Origin: Bacteroidota bacterium
GTDB taxonomy: Bacteria; Bacteroidota; Bacteroidia; Bacteroidales; Paludibacteraceae
Direction: 5' to 3'
Assembly (NCBI GenBank): GCA_017860295.1
Contig: JAFNAS010000009.1
Coordinates: 62,001-126,000, forward strand
DNA: 64,000 bases
The stretch's first letter is position 1, and each line of letters opens with the position of its first letter. The translations under genes were made by a program, and so were the position numbers. The notes beneath the pieces were generated by a model that was given only the letters and a program-made list of their open reading frames with translations, made no database searches and was not told the DNA's origin. Positions 33,306 through 42,421 of the stretch are shown here, in pieces.

Positions 33306-35432
33306 ATGCTTTTATTTAGTGCAATCATTGCCGAAGAATTACACCTTCGTGAACAACAAGTAAAAAACACCATCGATTTACTTGACGAGGGGTCAACTAT
33401 ACCATTTATAAGCCGTTATCGAAAGGAACGCACCGGCTCGCTCAATGAGGTGCAAATTACCGCTATCAGAGAACGCTATGAAAAATTGTGCGAACTCGAA
33501 AAACGCAAACAAACCGTGTTGGCCTCTATCGGGGAACAAGAGAAACTGACCGACGATTTACGCAAGCGGATTGAGGATTGTTTGTCGATGACCGAGCTGG
33601 AAGATATTTATTTGCCATATAAACCCAAACGTCGTACCAGAGCTGAAATGGCTCGCGAAAAAGGGCTAGAGCCCCTAGCTAAACTGTTGATGCGGCAGGT
33701 TGACAACAATGTGAAAAACGCGGCATCAGCCTATGTGAAAGGAGAGGTAAAAGATGCTGACGATGCTTTAAAGGGAGCCCGCGATATTATTGCAGAATGG
33801 GTAAACGAAGACGAAACAGCACGACATGCGGTACGGTCGATTTTTGCCCGCGAAGCGGTCATCTCCTCGCGGGTAGTAAAAGGAAAAGAAACTGAAGGAG
33901 ATAAGTATCGCGACTATTTTGAATCGGATGAACCGTTGAGACGGTGCACCTCTCACCGTTTGCTGGCAATGCGCCGGGGCGAAACAGAAGGTATTTTGCG
34001 GATTGCTATTCAGCCGGAAGAGGATCATTGCTTAGAACGATTGGACAGGCTCTTTGTGAAAAATCGTAATGCTGCCTCCGATCAGGTATCGATAGCTATT
34101 TCAGATAGTTATAAGCGGCTATTGAAGCCAAGTATTGAAACCGAGTTTGCGGCTTCGAGTAAAGAAACGGCAGATGCGGAAGCAATTCGCGTTTTTGCCG
34201 ACAATCTCCACCAGTTGTTGCTTGCTGCTCCGCTTGGTTCGCAGAGAGTGATGGGCGTCGATCCAGGCTTCCGTACAGGATGTAAAATCGTATGCTTGAA
34301 CGAACAGGGCGATTTATTGCATCATGATGTAATATATCCGCATCCTCCGCAGTATGAAGCCCCGAAAGCAGCAGAAAAAATAACCAAGTTGATTGCGCAG
34401 TTTCAAATACAAGCTGTAGCCATTGGTAATGGTACTGCCAGTCGCGAAACCGAGCAGTTTTTCCAAAATTACATCCCTCAGCAAATTCTACAAGTATTTG
34501 TTGTAAGCGAGAACGGAGCATCGGTTTATTCTGCATCAAAAATAGCCCGCGAAGAGTTTCCGGATAAGGATGTGACGGTGCGGGGTGCCGTATCGATTGC
34601 CCGACGTTTGATGGATCCGCTATCTGAATTGGTTAAAATTGATCCGAAAGCGATCGGTGTCGGCCAGTATCAGCATGATGTAAATCAGTCGGCTTTGAAA
34701 ACGGCACTCGATCAAACGGTGGAAAATTGTGTGAATAAAGTAGGTGTACAGGTGAACACGGCGAGTAAATATCTGCTGACCTATATTTCGGGACTGGGAC
34801 CGCAATTGGCTCAAAATATCTTGGATTATAGAACGGCTAACGGCGCTTTCAGATCGAGAAAAGAGTTGATGAAGGTGCCGAAAATGGGAGCAAAGACTTT
34901 TGAGCAAGCGGCCGGATTTTTACGGGTTGAAAATGCCGAAAATCCGCTCGATAACTCGGCTGTACATCCCGAAAGCTATTCGGTTGTGCAAAGAATGGCT
35001 AAAGATCTGAATTGCAAAGTAGACGATTTAATTGACAATCAAGAATTACGAAAAAGCATTGATATTCAGAAATATGTAACCGAAAAAACAGGATTGCCTA
35101 CGTTGACCGATATTATGGAAGAGTTGGCAAAGCCGGGTCGTGATCCCCGACAAAAACTGGAAGCATTCGTATTCGATCCGACAATTAAGGTAATCGAAGA
35201 TCTTAAAACGGGACAATTGGTGCCAGGCATCATAACGAATATTACCAATTTCGGAGCTTTTGTCGACATCGGAATTCATGAAAACGGATTGGTCCATGTT
35301 TCTCAGATTGCCAATAAGTATATCTGTAATCCGGCTGAAATACTTTCTTTGCATCAGCATGTTATGGTGAAAATTCTGGATGTAGACTTGATTCGAAAAA
35401 GGATTGCGCTTTCTATGAAAGAGATAGAATAG
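33306..35432 (+). CDS. Tex family RNA-binding transcription accessory protein
   Basis: A 708-residue Tex protein: N-terminal Tex-N helical region (GSTIPFISRYRKERTGSLNEVQI), a YqgF/RuvC-like domain (MGVDPGFRTGCKIVCLNEQG, about residues 315-440), helix-hairpin-helix motifs (NTASKYLLTYISGLGPQLAQNILDYR; RSRKELMKVPKMGAKTFEQAAGFL), and a C-terminal S1 domain (GQLVPGIITNITNFGAFVDIGIHENGLVHVSQ). It is a nucleic-acid-binding factor linked to transcription; the bacterial role is not well defined. Stands alone after the ClC gene. Confidence 0.95.
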   Translation: MLLFSAIIAEELHLREQQVKNTIDLLDEGSTIPFISRYRKERTGSLNEVQITAIRERYEKLCELEKRKQTVLASIGEQEKLTDDLRKRIEDCLSMTELEDIYLPYKPKRRTRAEMAREKGLEPLAKLLMRQVDNNVKNAASAYVKGEVKDADDALKGARDIIAEWVNEDETARHAVRSIFAREAVISSRVVKGKETEGDKYRDYFESDEPLRRCTSHRLLAMRRGETEGILRIAIQPEEDHCLERLDRLFVKNRNAASDQVSIAISDSYKRLLKPSIETEFAASSKETADAEAIRVFADNLHQLLLAAPLGSQRVMGVDPGFRTGCKIVCLNEQGDLLHHDVIYPHPPQYEAPKAAEKITKLIAQFQIQAVAIGNGTASRETEQFFQNYIPQQILQVFVVSENGASVYSASKIAREEFPDKDVTVRGAVSIARRLMDPLSELVKIDPKAIGVGQYQHDVNQSALKTALDQTVENCVNKVGVQVNTASKYLLTYISGLGPQLAQNILDYRTANGAFRSRKELMKVPKMGAKTFEQAAGFLRVENAENPLDNSAVHPESYSVVQRMAKDLNCKVDDLIDNQELRKSIDIQKYVTEKTGLPTLTDIMEELAKPGRDPRQKLEAFVFDPTIKVIEDLKTGQLVPGIITNITNFGAFVDIGIHENGLVHVSQIANKYICNPAEILSLHQHVMVKILDVDLIRKRIALSMKEIE

Positions 35433-35527
35433 CAAAATAAACAGAACGATATTCCGTTCATTAATTTAAAGAACGTAGGCAAACGTATATTTTGCCGTAT
35501 ATTTGTGAAATATTAAACAGGATGACT

Positions 35528-35956
35528 ATGAAAAAAACAATTGCTATTTTTTTAGTTTCATTTTGCGTTGTTGTTTTTGCTCAAGCTCAGGACAACGCCC
35601 TTGGTGTGCGTTTGACAAATGGAGCAGAAGTTTCTTTTCAACGCTCTTTGAATGATGTTAATCGTTTGGAATTCAATTTAGGATGGGGATGGAATACCAC
35701 GGCTTTAACCGGATTTTACCAGTGGGTCAACCCCATAACCGAAGGATTCAAATGGTTTATTGGCCCGGGTGCCGGTTTGGGATTGTTTCATTCGAATACG
35801 GTGATCGGAATCGGAGGGACAGTTGGTATTGAGTACAATTTTGAAGTTCCGTTGCAGTTGTCCCTAGACTGGCGTCCAATGCTTAATTTTGGAAATGAGC
35901 ACGATGGAAATTATAGTTCTGCCAATGTGGGCTTATCCATTAGATACAAATTTTAA
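35528..35956 (+). CDS. small secreted beta-rich protein, probable outer-membrane barrel
   Basis: A 142-residue protein with a signal peptide (MKKTIAIFLVSFCVVVFAQAQ) and a glycine/aromatic, strand-rich mature part (LEFNLGWGWNTTALTGFYQW; FIGPGAGLGLFHS) ending SIRYKF, a typical outer-membrane C-terminus with final phenylalanine. Eight strands would fit the length. Start at 35528, just after a -7 element TATATTTG (35498-35505). No specific family recognised. Followed by a terminator. Confidence 0.75.
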   Translation: MKKTIAIFLVSFCVVVFAQAQDNALGVRLTNGAEVSFQRSLNDVNRLEFNLGWGWNTTALTGFYQWVNPITEGFKWFIGPGAGLGLFHSNTVIGIGGTVGIEYNFEVPLQLSLDWRPMLNFGNEHDGNYSSANVGLSIRYKF

Positions 35957-35975
35957 CTACAAAAAACAAATCTTC

Positions 35976-36008
35976 GAAGGGGAATTGTTGCTGGAATAAT
36001 TCCTCTTC
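35976..36008 (+). terminator. terminator after the small beta-rich protein gene
   Basis: GAAGGGGAATT / AATTCCTCTTC stem (one G-T pair), 11-base loop, followed by ATTTTGTTTG. Confidence 0.75.
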
Positions 36009-36340
36009 ATTTTGTTTGTGATTCTGGAGTAAGCTTTTTCCGTCGGAGCATTTAGCACATATATCACTGTTTTATAGTTGCTTATAATTTTTGCATTTCT
36101 GATATTAAACAGACGTAATTTTTTTATTGAATGTTAAATGTATCTGGGGTTTGAAATTTGAAAATTTAACACATCGACCGAAATTCATTTCGGTTTTACC
36201 TGTAACTTTGTATGTTTATTTAGGGCAAATGAAAATTGACTAAAGCAAGCAGGTTTTTATCCTGATTTAAGGTCTGTTTATTCATTTGTTTTTCAGAATA
36301 AAGAAATAATTTAGAGAGAAATAAACTCTACTTTTGAAGC
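36009..36340 (+). promoter_or_regulatory. leader region of the Ser/Thr-rich surface protein gene
   Basis: A gene-free stretch. It holds a perfect dyad, ACCGAAAT-TC-ATTTCGGT (36177-36194), directly upstream of a -7 element TAACTTTG (36203-36210) and about 150 bases before the next ATG. The dyad covers the place where a -33 box would sit, so it may be an operator. I see no ORF and no clear riboswitch in the rest. Confidence 0.5.
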
Positions 36341-37078
36341 ATGAAGGGATCGGTGCTTTCTTATAAAATATTTGGATTGCTGTTTGTACTGATGCTATCT
36401 TGTACAACAGTGATTGGTGCCGAATATCGTGGCGATCAGTCCATATCTCCCCTTATGCGTTTCTTACGAGGGCTTTTTTGGGGTGGCTCGGGTACTGCAA
36501 CCCGTTTTGAGCATAGTTCTCAGGGAAAATCTTATCAATTTTCTTCGCTATCACTAGGATCGAGTAAAACCGGAGCCTCACTTTCCAGTGGGACATCTTC
36601 GCAGCAAGATATTTGGGCCGGATACGGACAAGATCTCACCAGTACCGTTTCAGCAATAAAAACAGGATCGACGAGAACAAGATCTTTGACGAGTTCTAAT
36701 AATGGAACTATAGTCGCCAAATATTCATCTACAAACAGTTACATAAATCCATTGAGCGTATCCACAGTGGAATCTTTTACAGCTTCATCAGGATCATCGG
36801 GATCTTCCACTACCGATGTATCATCGGTTTCTATGCCATCCGTGTTGACTATGCAACGTGCTTCATCACAAATTACAATGGCTACTATGACAACGACCAA
36901 TAGCAGTAGCACTCAAACACATGTTGATACCGACGGATTTGGAACTAATGGCACTGGTGCCACTGAACCTGAAATACAAACACCGGTTGGAGATGGTTCT
37001 TGGGTGTTGCTGTTCCTTGCTTCTTTGTATGTTTATCTGAAAAGAAAACGTTTCTTCGGTCAAGTCTTCCACACTTGA
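36341..37078 (+). CDS. Ser/Thr-rich exported protein with a PVGDG-type C-terminal anchor signal
   Basis: A 245-residue protein of low complexity: signal peptide (LLFVLMLSCTTVIGA), then about 175 residues rich in serine, threonine and glycine without a recognisable fold. The C-terminus is tripartite: PVGDGSW, a hydrophobic segment (VLLFLASLYVYL) and a basic end (KRKRF). This pattern resembles C-terminal sorting signals that are cut and anchored by a dedicated enzyme; I recall similar P-x-GDG tails on other Bacteroidales surface proteins but cannot name the system. Frame and codon use look real. Function unknown. Confidence 0.65.
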   Translation: MKGSVLSYKIFGLLFVLMLSCTTVIGAEYRGDQSISPLMRFLRGLFWGGSGTATRFEHSSQGKSYQFSSLSLGSSKTGASLSSGTSSQQDIWAGYGQDLTSTVSAIKTGSTRTRSLTSSNNGTIVAKYSSTNSYINPLSVSTVESFTASSGSSGSSTTDVSSVSMPSVLTMQRASSQITMATMTTTNSSSTQTHVDTDGFGTNGTGATEPEIQTPVGDGSWVLLFLASLYVYLKRKRFFGQVFHT

Positions 37079-37386
37079 CCTCCCACTTGCCCCCTTTCTA
37101 CTTTTTTAGCGCATTCCTAATTTTTTGTTTGATTGATGCATTTTTATGCCCAAAAGCATGCTATGCACCTTTATGTTAATGTTTTTTGTGCTATTTTGAA
37201 TCTTGAAACAACATTTTTAATCATTTGATTTTATAAAATAAGGAGGTATTTCTGTATTTTAGCAGCATTAATTTAGAAATCCATTTTGTTTTATGTATTG
37301 CTTGTAAAACGAGCTATTTACACTTCGCATTGCAAAAATATACATCTCAATATCATTAACCAAATTAATTCTTTATTTACCATTTT
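37079..37386. other. gene-free stretch before hppA
   Basis: 308 bases, A/T-rich. A short inverted repeat, TCAAGT-CTTCCAC-ACTTGA (37060-37078), overlaps the end of the preceding gene. I see no full consensus promoter, no small ORF with family character and no recognisable RNA; the hppA promoter presumably lies here. Confidence 0.5.
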
Positions 37387-39822
37387 ATGAAAAAGCTGTT
37401 TTTGTTGTTGGTCTCTTTGACCTTACCCATGTTAACATGGGCCAGCGAAGCTGACCTGAAGATCCCGAACCTCTCGCCGGCGCAAAATCACTTGTTGGTG
37501 TGGGGTTTTATTATTTGTATTCTGGGATTAGCCTTCGGTCTATTCCAGTTTCTCAAAGTAAAAAGGCTCAAGGCTCATAAATCGATGCTGGATGTTTCCG
37601 GTGTTATTTTTGAGACGTGTAAAACCTATCTTTTGCAGCAGGGCAAGTTTCTTATCTGGCTGTTTTTGATTATTGCCGCTTGCGTTACCTTCTATTTCGG
37701 ATTTTTGCAAGACAAAGGATTCGGAGGGGTTGCCCTGATTTTAACCTGGACGGTAATCGGCATTCTGGGTTCGTACGGTGTGGCATGGTTCGGTATTCGA
37801 ATGAATACGTTGGCTAACAGCCGCATGGCATTTGCTTCGCTCGAACGAAAACCGTTGAAATTACTTAATATCCCTTTGCATGCAGGTATGAGCATCGGTG
37901 TAGTTCTGGTTTGTGTAGAACTCATCATGATGCTTATCATTTTGATGTTGATGCCACGTGCATTGGCGGGCGCTTGCTTTATCGGTTTTGCCATTGGCGA
38001 ATCGTTGGGCGCATCTGCATTGCGTATTGCCGGCGGTATTTTTACCAAGATTGCCGACATTGGCTCCGACCTGATGAAGGTGGTATTCAAAATCGGCGAA
38101 GACGATCCGCGTAACCCGGGTGTGATTGCAGACTGTACGGGCGATAATGCCGGCGACAGCGTTGGTCCTACTGCCGATGGTTTTGAAACATACGGCGTAA
38201 CCGGTGTGGCTTTGGTCTCATTTATTGTACTGGCAGTTGGTTCACTCTCTGGCGATAAATTCTTGGCAAATCCCGATTGGCAGGCTACTTTCCTGACCTG
38301 GATTTTTGCCATGCGTATTTTGATGATTATTACTTCTGTCGTTTCGTTCTGGATAAATGGGGCTCTGAATAAAGTATTGTATAGTCAAAAAGAGGATTTG
38401 GATTTTGAAAAACCGTTGACAAATCTTGTTTGGATAACCTCTATTTTGAGTATCGTTGTAACTTTTGCAGCCAGCTATTTCCTTGTAGGACCGTCGTCCA
38501 ATGTAGGAGCCATCAATCCTAATTTATGGGTGGTTTTATCCGTAATTATCAGTTGCGGTACACTGGGAGGCGCTTTGATTCCTGAGTTCACCAAACTGTT
38601 TACCAGTCCAAAATCCGCCCACGTACAGGAAGTGGTAAAATCGAGCAAAGAAGGCGGTGCCTCGTTGACGATTCTTTCCGGTTTTGTTGCCGGTAATTTT
38701 TCTGCTTTCTGGATGGGTATGGTATTTGTTCTGTTGATGCTGGTTGCGTATCTAGCCAGTACTTTCGGGCTCGATCAGTTTATGGTTTACTCATCCATTT
38801 TTGCATTCGGTTTGGTAGCATTCGGTTTGCTCGGCATGGGCCCGGTTACTATTGCCGTCGACAGCTACGGGCCGGTAACAGATAATGCACAATCTGTTTA
38901 TGAACTTTCGTTGATCGAAGATGTACCTGATGTGGCCGCAGAAATTGAACGGGATTTCGGTTTCAAACCCGATTTTGAAAAAGCAAAATATTTTCTTGAA
39001 GCCAACGATGGCGCAGGAAATACCTTCAAAGCGACAGCGAAGCCGGTACTGATCGGTACTGCCGTGGTTGGAGCCACTACAATGATCTTCTCGTTGATTC
39101 TGGTTATAAAGAATGTATTGGGCGTTGCTCCCGAAACGATTCTGAATGTCCTCAATCCATGGACAATACTCGGATTTCTCTGCGGTGGAGCTGTTATTTA
39201 CTGGTTTACAGGCGCATCTACTCAAGCCGTAACTACGGGAGCATATCGTGCCGTAGAATATATTAAACGCAACATCAATCTCGACCCTGATGCTCCTAAA
39301 AAGGCAGATGTCGGAAAATCGAAAGAGGTGGTGAAAATTTGTACTCAATATGCTCAACACGGGATGTGGAATATCTTCCCGGCTGTGTTCTGTTTTGCGC
39401 TAGCGTTTGCCTTCATCTCCGGCACCGAATCAAGCAGTTCGAGTCCATTTGCAGCAGCTTCGTTCTTTGTGAGCTACCTGATTGCCATTGCCGTATTCGG
39501 GTTGTATCAAGCCGTGTTTATGGCCAATGCCGGTGGTTGCTGGGACAATGCCAAGAAGGTGGTGGAAGTGGATCTGAAAGCCAAAGGCACTCCGTTGCAC
39601 GATGCTACAATCGTGGGTGATACCGTAGGCGATCCCTTCAAAGACACCTCTTCGGTGGCTATGAACCCGATCATCAAATTTACCACGCTGTTTGGCTTGC
39701 TGGCTATGGAAATTGCCATCTCGGCAGCTTTCCGTCCAATAGCCCCTTACGTGGGCGGTGTATTTTTGCTGGTAGCTCTTTATTTTGTATGGCGTTCGTT
39801 TTACAAAATGAGAATTAAATAA
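37387..39822 (+). CDS. hppA: membrane-bound proton/sodium-translocating pyrophosphatase
   Basis: An 811-residue integral membrane pyrophosphatase with about 16 hydrophobic segments. It couples pyrophosphate hydrolysis to ion export. Seen: RIAGGIFTKIADIGSDL, the acidic pyrophosphate site EDDPRNPGVIADCTGDNAGD, and the C-terminal matching site NAGGCWDNAKKVVE and GDTVGDPFKDTSSVAMNP. Alanine in VAGNFSAFWMG occupies the position linked to potassium dependence in this family, so a K+-dependent (often Na+-pumping) type is likely but not certain. It is longer than I expect, with an N-terminal extension that starts like a signal peptide (MKKLFLLLVSLTLPMLTWA). Single gene. Confidence 0.93.
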   Translation: MKKLFLLLVSLTLPMLTWASEADLKIPNLSPAQNHLLVWGFIICILGLAFGLFQFLKVKRLKAHKSMLDVSGVIFETCKTYLLQQGKFLIWLFLIIAACVTFYFGFLQDKGFGGVALILTWTVIGILGSYGVAWFGIRMNTLANSRMAFASLERKPLKLLNIPLHAGMSIGVVLVCVELIMMLIILMLMPRALAGACFIGFAIGESLGASALRIAGGIFTKIADIGSDLMKVVFKIGEDDPRNPGVIADCTGDNAGDSVGPTADGFETYGVTGVALVSFIVLAVGSLSGDKFLANPDWQATFLTWIFAMRILMIITSVVSFWINGALNKVLYSQKEDLDFEKPLTNLVWITSILSIVVTFAASYFLVGPSSNVGAINPNLWVVLSVIISCGTLGGALIPEFTKLFTSPKSAHVQEVVKSSKEGGASLTILSGFVAGNFSAFWMGMVFVLLMLVAYLASTFGLDQFMVYSSIFAFGLVAFGLLGMGPVTIAVDSYGPVTDNAQSVYELSLIEDVPDVAAEIERDFGFKPDFEKAKYFLEANDGAGNTFKATAKPVLIGTAVVGATTMIFSLILVIKNVLGVAPETILNVLNPWTILGFLCGGAVIYWFTGASTQAVTTGAYRAVEYIKRNINLDPDAPKKADVGKSKEVVKICTQYAQHGMWNIFPAVFCFALAFAFISGTESSSSSPFAAASFFVSYLIAIAVFGLYQAVFMANAGGCWDNAKKVVEVDLKAKGTPLHDATIVGDTVGDPFKDTSSVAMNPIIKFTTLFGLLAMEIAISAAFRPIAPYVGGVFLLVALYFVWRSFYKMRIK

Positions 39823-39843
39823 GCAATATAGCTAGTCTATTTG

Positions 39844-39873
39844 ACGGGCTGTTTCTTTATGGAAGCAGCCCGT
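39844..39873 (+). terminator. terminator after hppA
   Basis: ACGGGCTG / CAGCCCGT stem with inner pairs, followed by a short T-rich stretch. Confidence 0.75.
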
Positions 39874-39884
39874 TTGTGTATAAA

Positions 39885-39914
39885 AAAAGCAAGTCCGGAT
39901 TCGAACTTGCTTTT
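39885..39914. terminator. terminator of the pst operon (bidirectional)
   Basis: AAAAGCAAGT / ACTTGCTTTT stem, 10-base loop, A and T runs at the sides. Ends the minus-strand phoU transcript (stop at 39933). Confidence 0.85.
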
Positions 39915-39932
39915 ATCGTACTGAGAGCTCAT

Positions 39933-40616
39933 TTATTTCTCTTCTTTATCAATTACTGTCTTTTGATGTTTGAGTACCTTAGCATCCAGATAAAAAACAA
40001 GTTCTTCCATAATATTGTTGCAGTGGTCTCCGATGCGTTCTATCTTACGCAGCAATGTTACCACATTCAGGCTGTAAAGCACATCCCCGGGATGCGCGGT
40101 GATATGTTTCGCCAAAATCTGAATAGCATCTGCATAACAACCATCCACTTTATTGTCGATGGTAAACACAATGCCAGCCAGCGCGGTATTCTCCTCTTCA
40201 AGGGCAAGTTTGTCCTTCTCAAGCATTTCAATCACGCAACCAAACATATTCTCTATATCCAGCTCTTTAAGAAGTTCCAAATGCTGATCGTGTCCGTCGG
40301 TTTCGAGTACAAAGCGAGCAATACCGTCCGCAAAGTCACCAATGCGTTCAAGAGTTTTGTTAATTTTGAGGACGGAGAGAACGAAACGCAAGTCGATGGC
40401 TACGGGGCTGTAGAGCGCGATGTAATTCTCGCAATCGCTATCGATTTTTAGTTCAAAAGCATTGACCCGTTTTTCACGGCTCATCACTACGCGGGCTAAC
40501 TCTTCGTCGCCGGTCAATAGAGAACTTTTAGCTTTCTCCAATTGCGACTGAACAAGTCTCCACATATCGGAGATCGCTTTTTTAAGTTCCAGCAATTCGG
40601 TTTCTGTATGTTTCAT
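39933..40616 (-). CDS. phoU: phosphate signalling protein PhoU
   Basis: A 227-residue PhoU: two similar three-helix halves, each with the metal-binding pattern (about DKKVDGCYADAIQILAKHI-type segments; LRFVLSVLKINKTLERIGDFADGIA and VTLLRKIERIGDHCNNIMEELVFYL). It links the Pst transporter to the PhoR kinase and keeps the regulon off when phosphate is plentiful. Last gene of the pstSCAB-phoU operon. The 118-base gap to pstB contains two repeat features. Confidence 0.95.
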   Translation of the reverse strand: MKHTETELLELKKAISDMWRLVQSQLEKAKSSLLTGDEELARVVMSREKRVNAFELKIDSDCENYIALYSPVAIDLRFVLSVLKINKTLERIGDFADGIARFVLETDGHDQHLELLKELDIENMFGCVIEMLEKDKLALEEENTALAGIVFTIDNKVDGCYADAIQILAKHITAHPGDVLYSLNVVTLLRKIERIGDHCNNIMEELVFYLDAKVLKHQKTVIDKEEK

Positions 40617-40622
40617 AAAAAC

Positions 40623-40658
40623 AATTTGAAAATTTGAAAATTTGGGAATTTGAAAATT
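40623..40658. repeat. 8-bp tandem repeat just upstream of phoU
   Basis: Four copies of AATTTGRR in tandem (AATTTGAA three times, AATTTGGG once) plus a partial copy. The tract ends 6 bases before the phoU start codon, so copy-number change could alter translation. Confidence 0.8.
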
Positions 40659-40705
40659 AAATCTGCTTCGACAATGAAAAATAAACTTCCTAATGCAGAT
40701 TCAAA

Positions 40706-40733
40706 AGTCCCCTTGAGGGGGATTTAGGGGTCT
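40706..40733 (-). repeat. palindromic repeat R4 after pstB
   Basis: On the minus strand reads CCCCTAAATCCCCCTCAAGG followed by GGACTT, a common Bacteroidetes interspersed repeat pattern and related to R1-R3 in leuS (CCCCTAA...CCCCTC core). It begins within two bases of the pstB stop codon. Confidence 0.75.
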
Positions 40734-40734
40734 A

Positions 40735-41484
40735 TCATCCAAACCGTCCGGTGATATAGTTCTGTGTCTGCTCTTTATCCGGGTTAAGGAAGATTTTCTT
40801 CGTGTCGTTGAATTCGATCAGTTCGCCCAGCATAAAGAAGCCTGTTTTGTCGCTCACACGGGCAGCCTGCTGCATGTTGTGCGTCACAATTACCACGGTA
40901 TAGTCATGCTTCAACTGGAAAATCAGTTCTTCAATCTTGGAGGTAGAGATCGGGTCGAGTGCGGAAGCTGGTTCGTCCATCAACAGTACCGAAGGCGAGA
41001 TAGCCAATGCACGTGCGATACAAAGACGTTGTTGCTGTCCTCCTGAAAGTTCGAATGCCGATTTTTTCAGTTTATCTTTTACCTCTTCCCAGAGTGCTGC
41101 TTGTTTCAGTGATTTTTCAACGGTCTCGATAATGATCTTTTTATCGTTGACTCCATTGACACGGAGCCCGTAAGCCACGTTTTCAAAAATAGATTTTGGG
41201 AAAGGATTGGGTTTTTGAAATACCATACCGACGGTAGTTCTCAATTCATCTACCGACACACTCTTGTCGTATATATTTTGGTCTCCTACAATACATTCAC
41301 CATCGAGATGAGTTCCGTCAATCAAGTCGTTCATGCGGTTGAAAAGACGGAGAAATGTCGATTTTCCACAACCGGACGGGCCAATGAATGCAGTTACCGA
41401 ATTGGAATCGATCTGCATGTTGATGTCTTTCAATGCGTGAAAGTCACCGTAGAAGAAATTTACGTTCTTTGCTTCAAGTTTCAT
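40735..41484 (-). CDS. pstB: phosphate ABC transporter ATP-binding protein
   Basis: A 249-residue PstB ATPase of the high-affinity phosphate importer. Walker [10 protein letters not shown] (about residues 34-42), Q loop [22 protein letters not shown] signature LSGGQQQRL, Walker [12 protein letters not shown] and the switch histidine in [15 protein letters not shown] are all present. Fourth gene of pstSCAB-phoU. Confidence 0.97.
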   Translation of the reverse strand: MKLEAKNVNFFYGDFHALKDINMQIDSNSVTAFIGPSGCGKSTFLRLFNRMNDLIDGTHLDGECIVGDQNIYDKSVSVDELRTTVGMVFQKPNPFPKSIFENVAYGLRVNGVNDKKIIIETVEKSLKQAALWEEVKDKLKKSAFELSGGQQQRLCIARALAISPSVLLMDEPASALDPISTSKIEELIFQLKHDYTVVIVTHNMQQAARVSDKTGFFMLGELIEFNDTKKIFLNPDKEQTQNYITGRFG

Positions 41485-41540
41485 TATGTATATCTTGTAA
41501 CTGTATATTTTTGACTATTTCAAACTCACATTCGCAACGA

Positions 41541-42398
41541 TTACTTACTAAATCTCCTGCGTACAACATTGGCAAGCAGATTCATTATTAACACGATGGC
41601 AATAAGTACAATTGCCGTACCGTAAGCCATTGGGCGTGTTGCTTCCAAGTCGGTTCCGCTGGTAGCAATCACATACAAGTGATACGGGAGCGCCATCACC
41701 TGATCGAACACCGAAGTCGGAAGATGTGGCAAAAAATAGGCTGCTGCTGTGAAAAGAATCGGCGCCGTTTCGCCCGATACTCGCCCGATGGAGAGAATCA
41801 ATCCCGTCATGACATTCGGGAATGCCGCAGGAAGTATCACTTTGCGAATGGTAGTCAGTTTGGTCGCTCCGAGGGCTAAACTTCCCTGACGATACGTATC
41901 CGGAATAGCTTTGAGTGCCTCTTCAGTGACACGAATTATAAGCGGCAGTGCCAATAATCCCAGTGTGAATGAACCGGCGAGTAATGAATCGCCGAAGTGA
42001 AGTTTGTTGACAAAAAGCGACATACCAAACAGACCGAATACAATGGAAGGAATGCCTCCCAGATTGTTGGTCATAACACGGATTACTCTCACGATATGTT
42101 TATTGGTCGCGTACTCGTTCATATAGATTCCCGACATTACTCCGATAGGGAACGCTACGATCATACTACCGATCACCAGATAGAATGTACCGACAATGGC
42201 CGGAAAAATCCCACCTTTAGTCATTCCGTCTTTAGGTGCCGTGGTGAGAAATTCCCAGTTGATAACGCCGATACCACGAATCACGATAAACCCGATAATG
42301 CAGAAAAGGATTCCGACAACCAGATAACTCATCAAACGGAAAAGTGTGAAGAACAGCGCTTGATTGGCTCTTTTTCCTGTAAATTTATTGTGTTGCAT
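41541..42398 (-). CDS. pstA: phosphate ABC transporter permease PstA
   Basis: A 285-residue permease with six predicted membrane helices. It forms the channel with PstC. The ABC-coupling EAA-like loop EALKAIPDTYRQGSLALGATKLTTIRKVILPAAFPNVMTG is clear, as is the typical GIPSIVFGLFGMSLFV. It starts 23 bases after pstC and ends 56 bases before pstB. Confidence 0.95.
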   Translation of the reverse strand: MQHNKFTGKRANQALFFTLFRLMSYLVVGILFCIIGFIVIRGIGVINWEFLTTAPKDGMTKGGIFPAIVGTFYLVIGSMIVAFPIGVMSGIYMNEYATNKHIVRVIRVMTNNLGGIPSIVFGLFGMSLFVNKLHFGDSLLAGSFTLGLLALPLIIRVTEEALKAIPDTYRQGSLALGATKLTTIRKVILPAAFPNVMTGLILSIGRVSGETAPILFTAAAYFLPHLPTSVFDQVMALPYHLYVIATSGTDLEATRPMAYGTAIVLIAIVLIMNLLANVVRRRFSK

Positions 42399-42421
42399 AA
42401 TTCAATAGTCTTTATCCGTTG

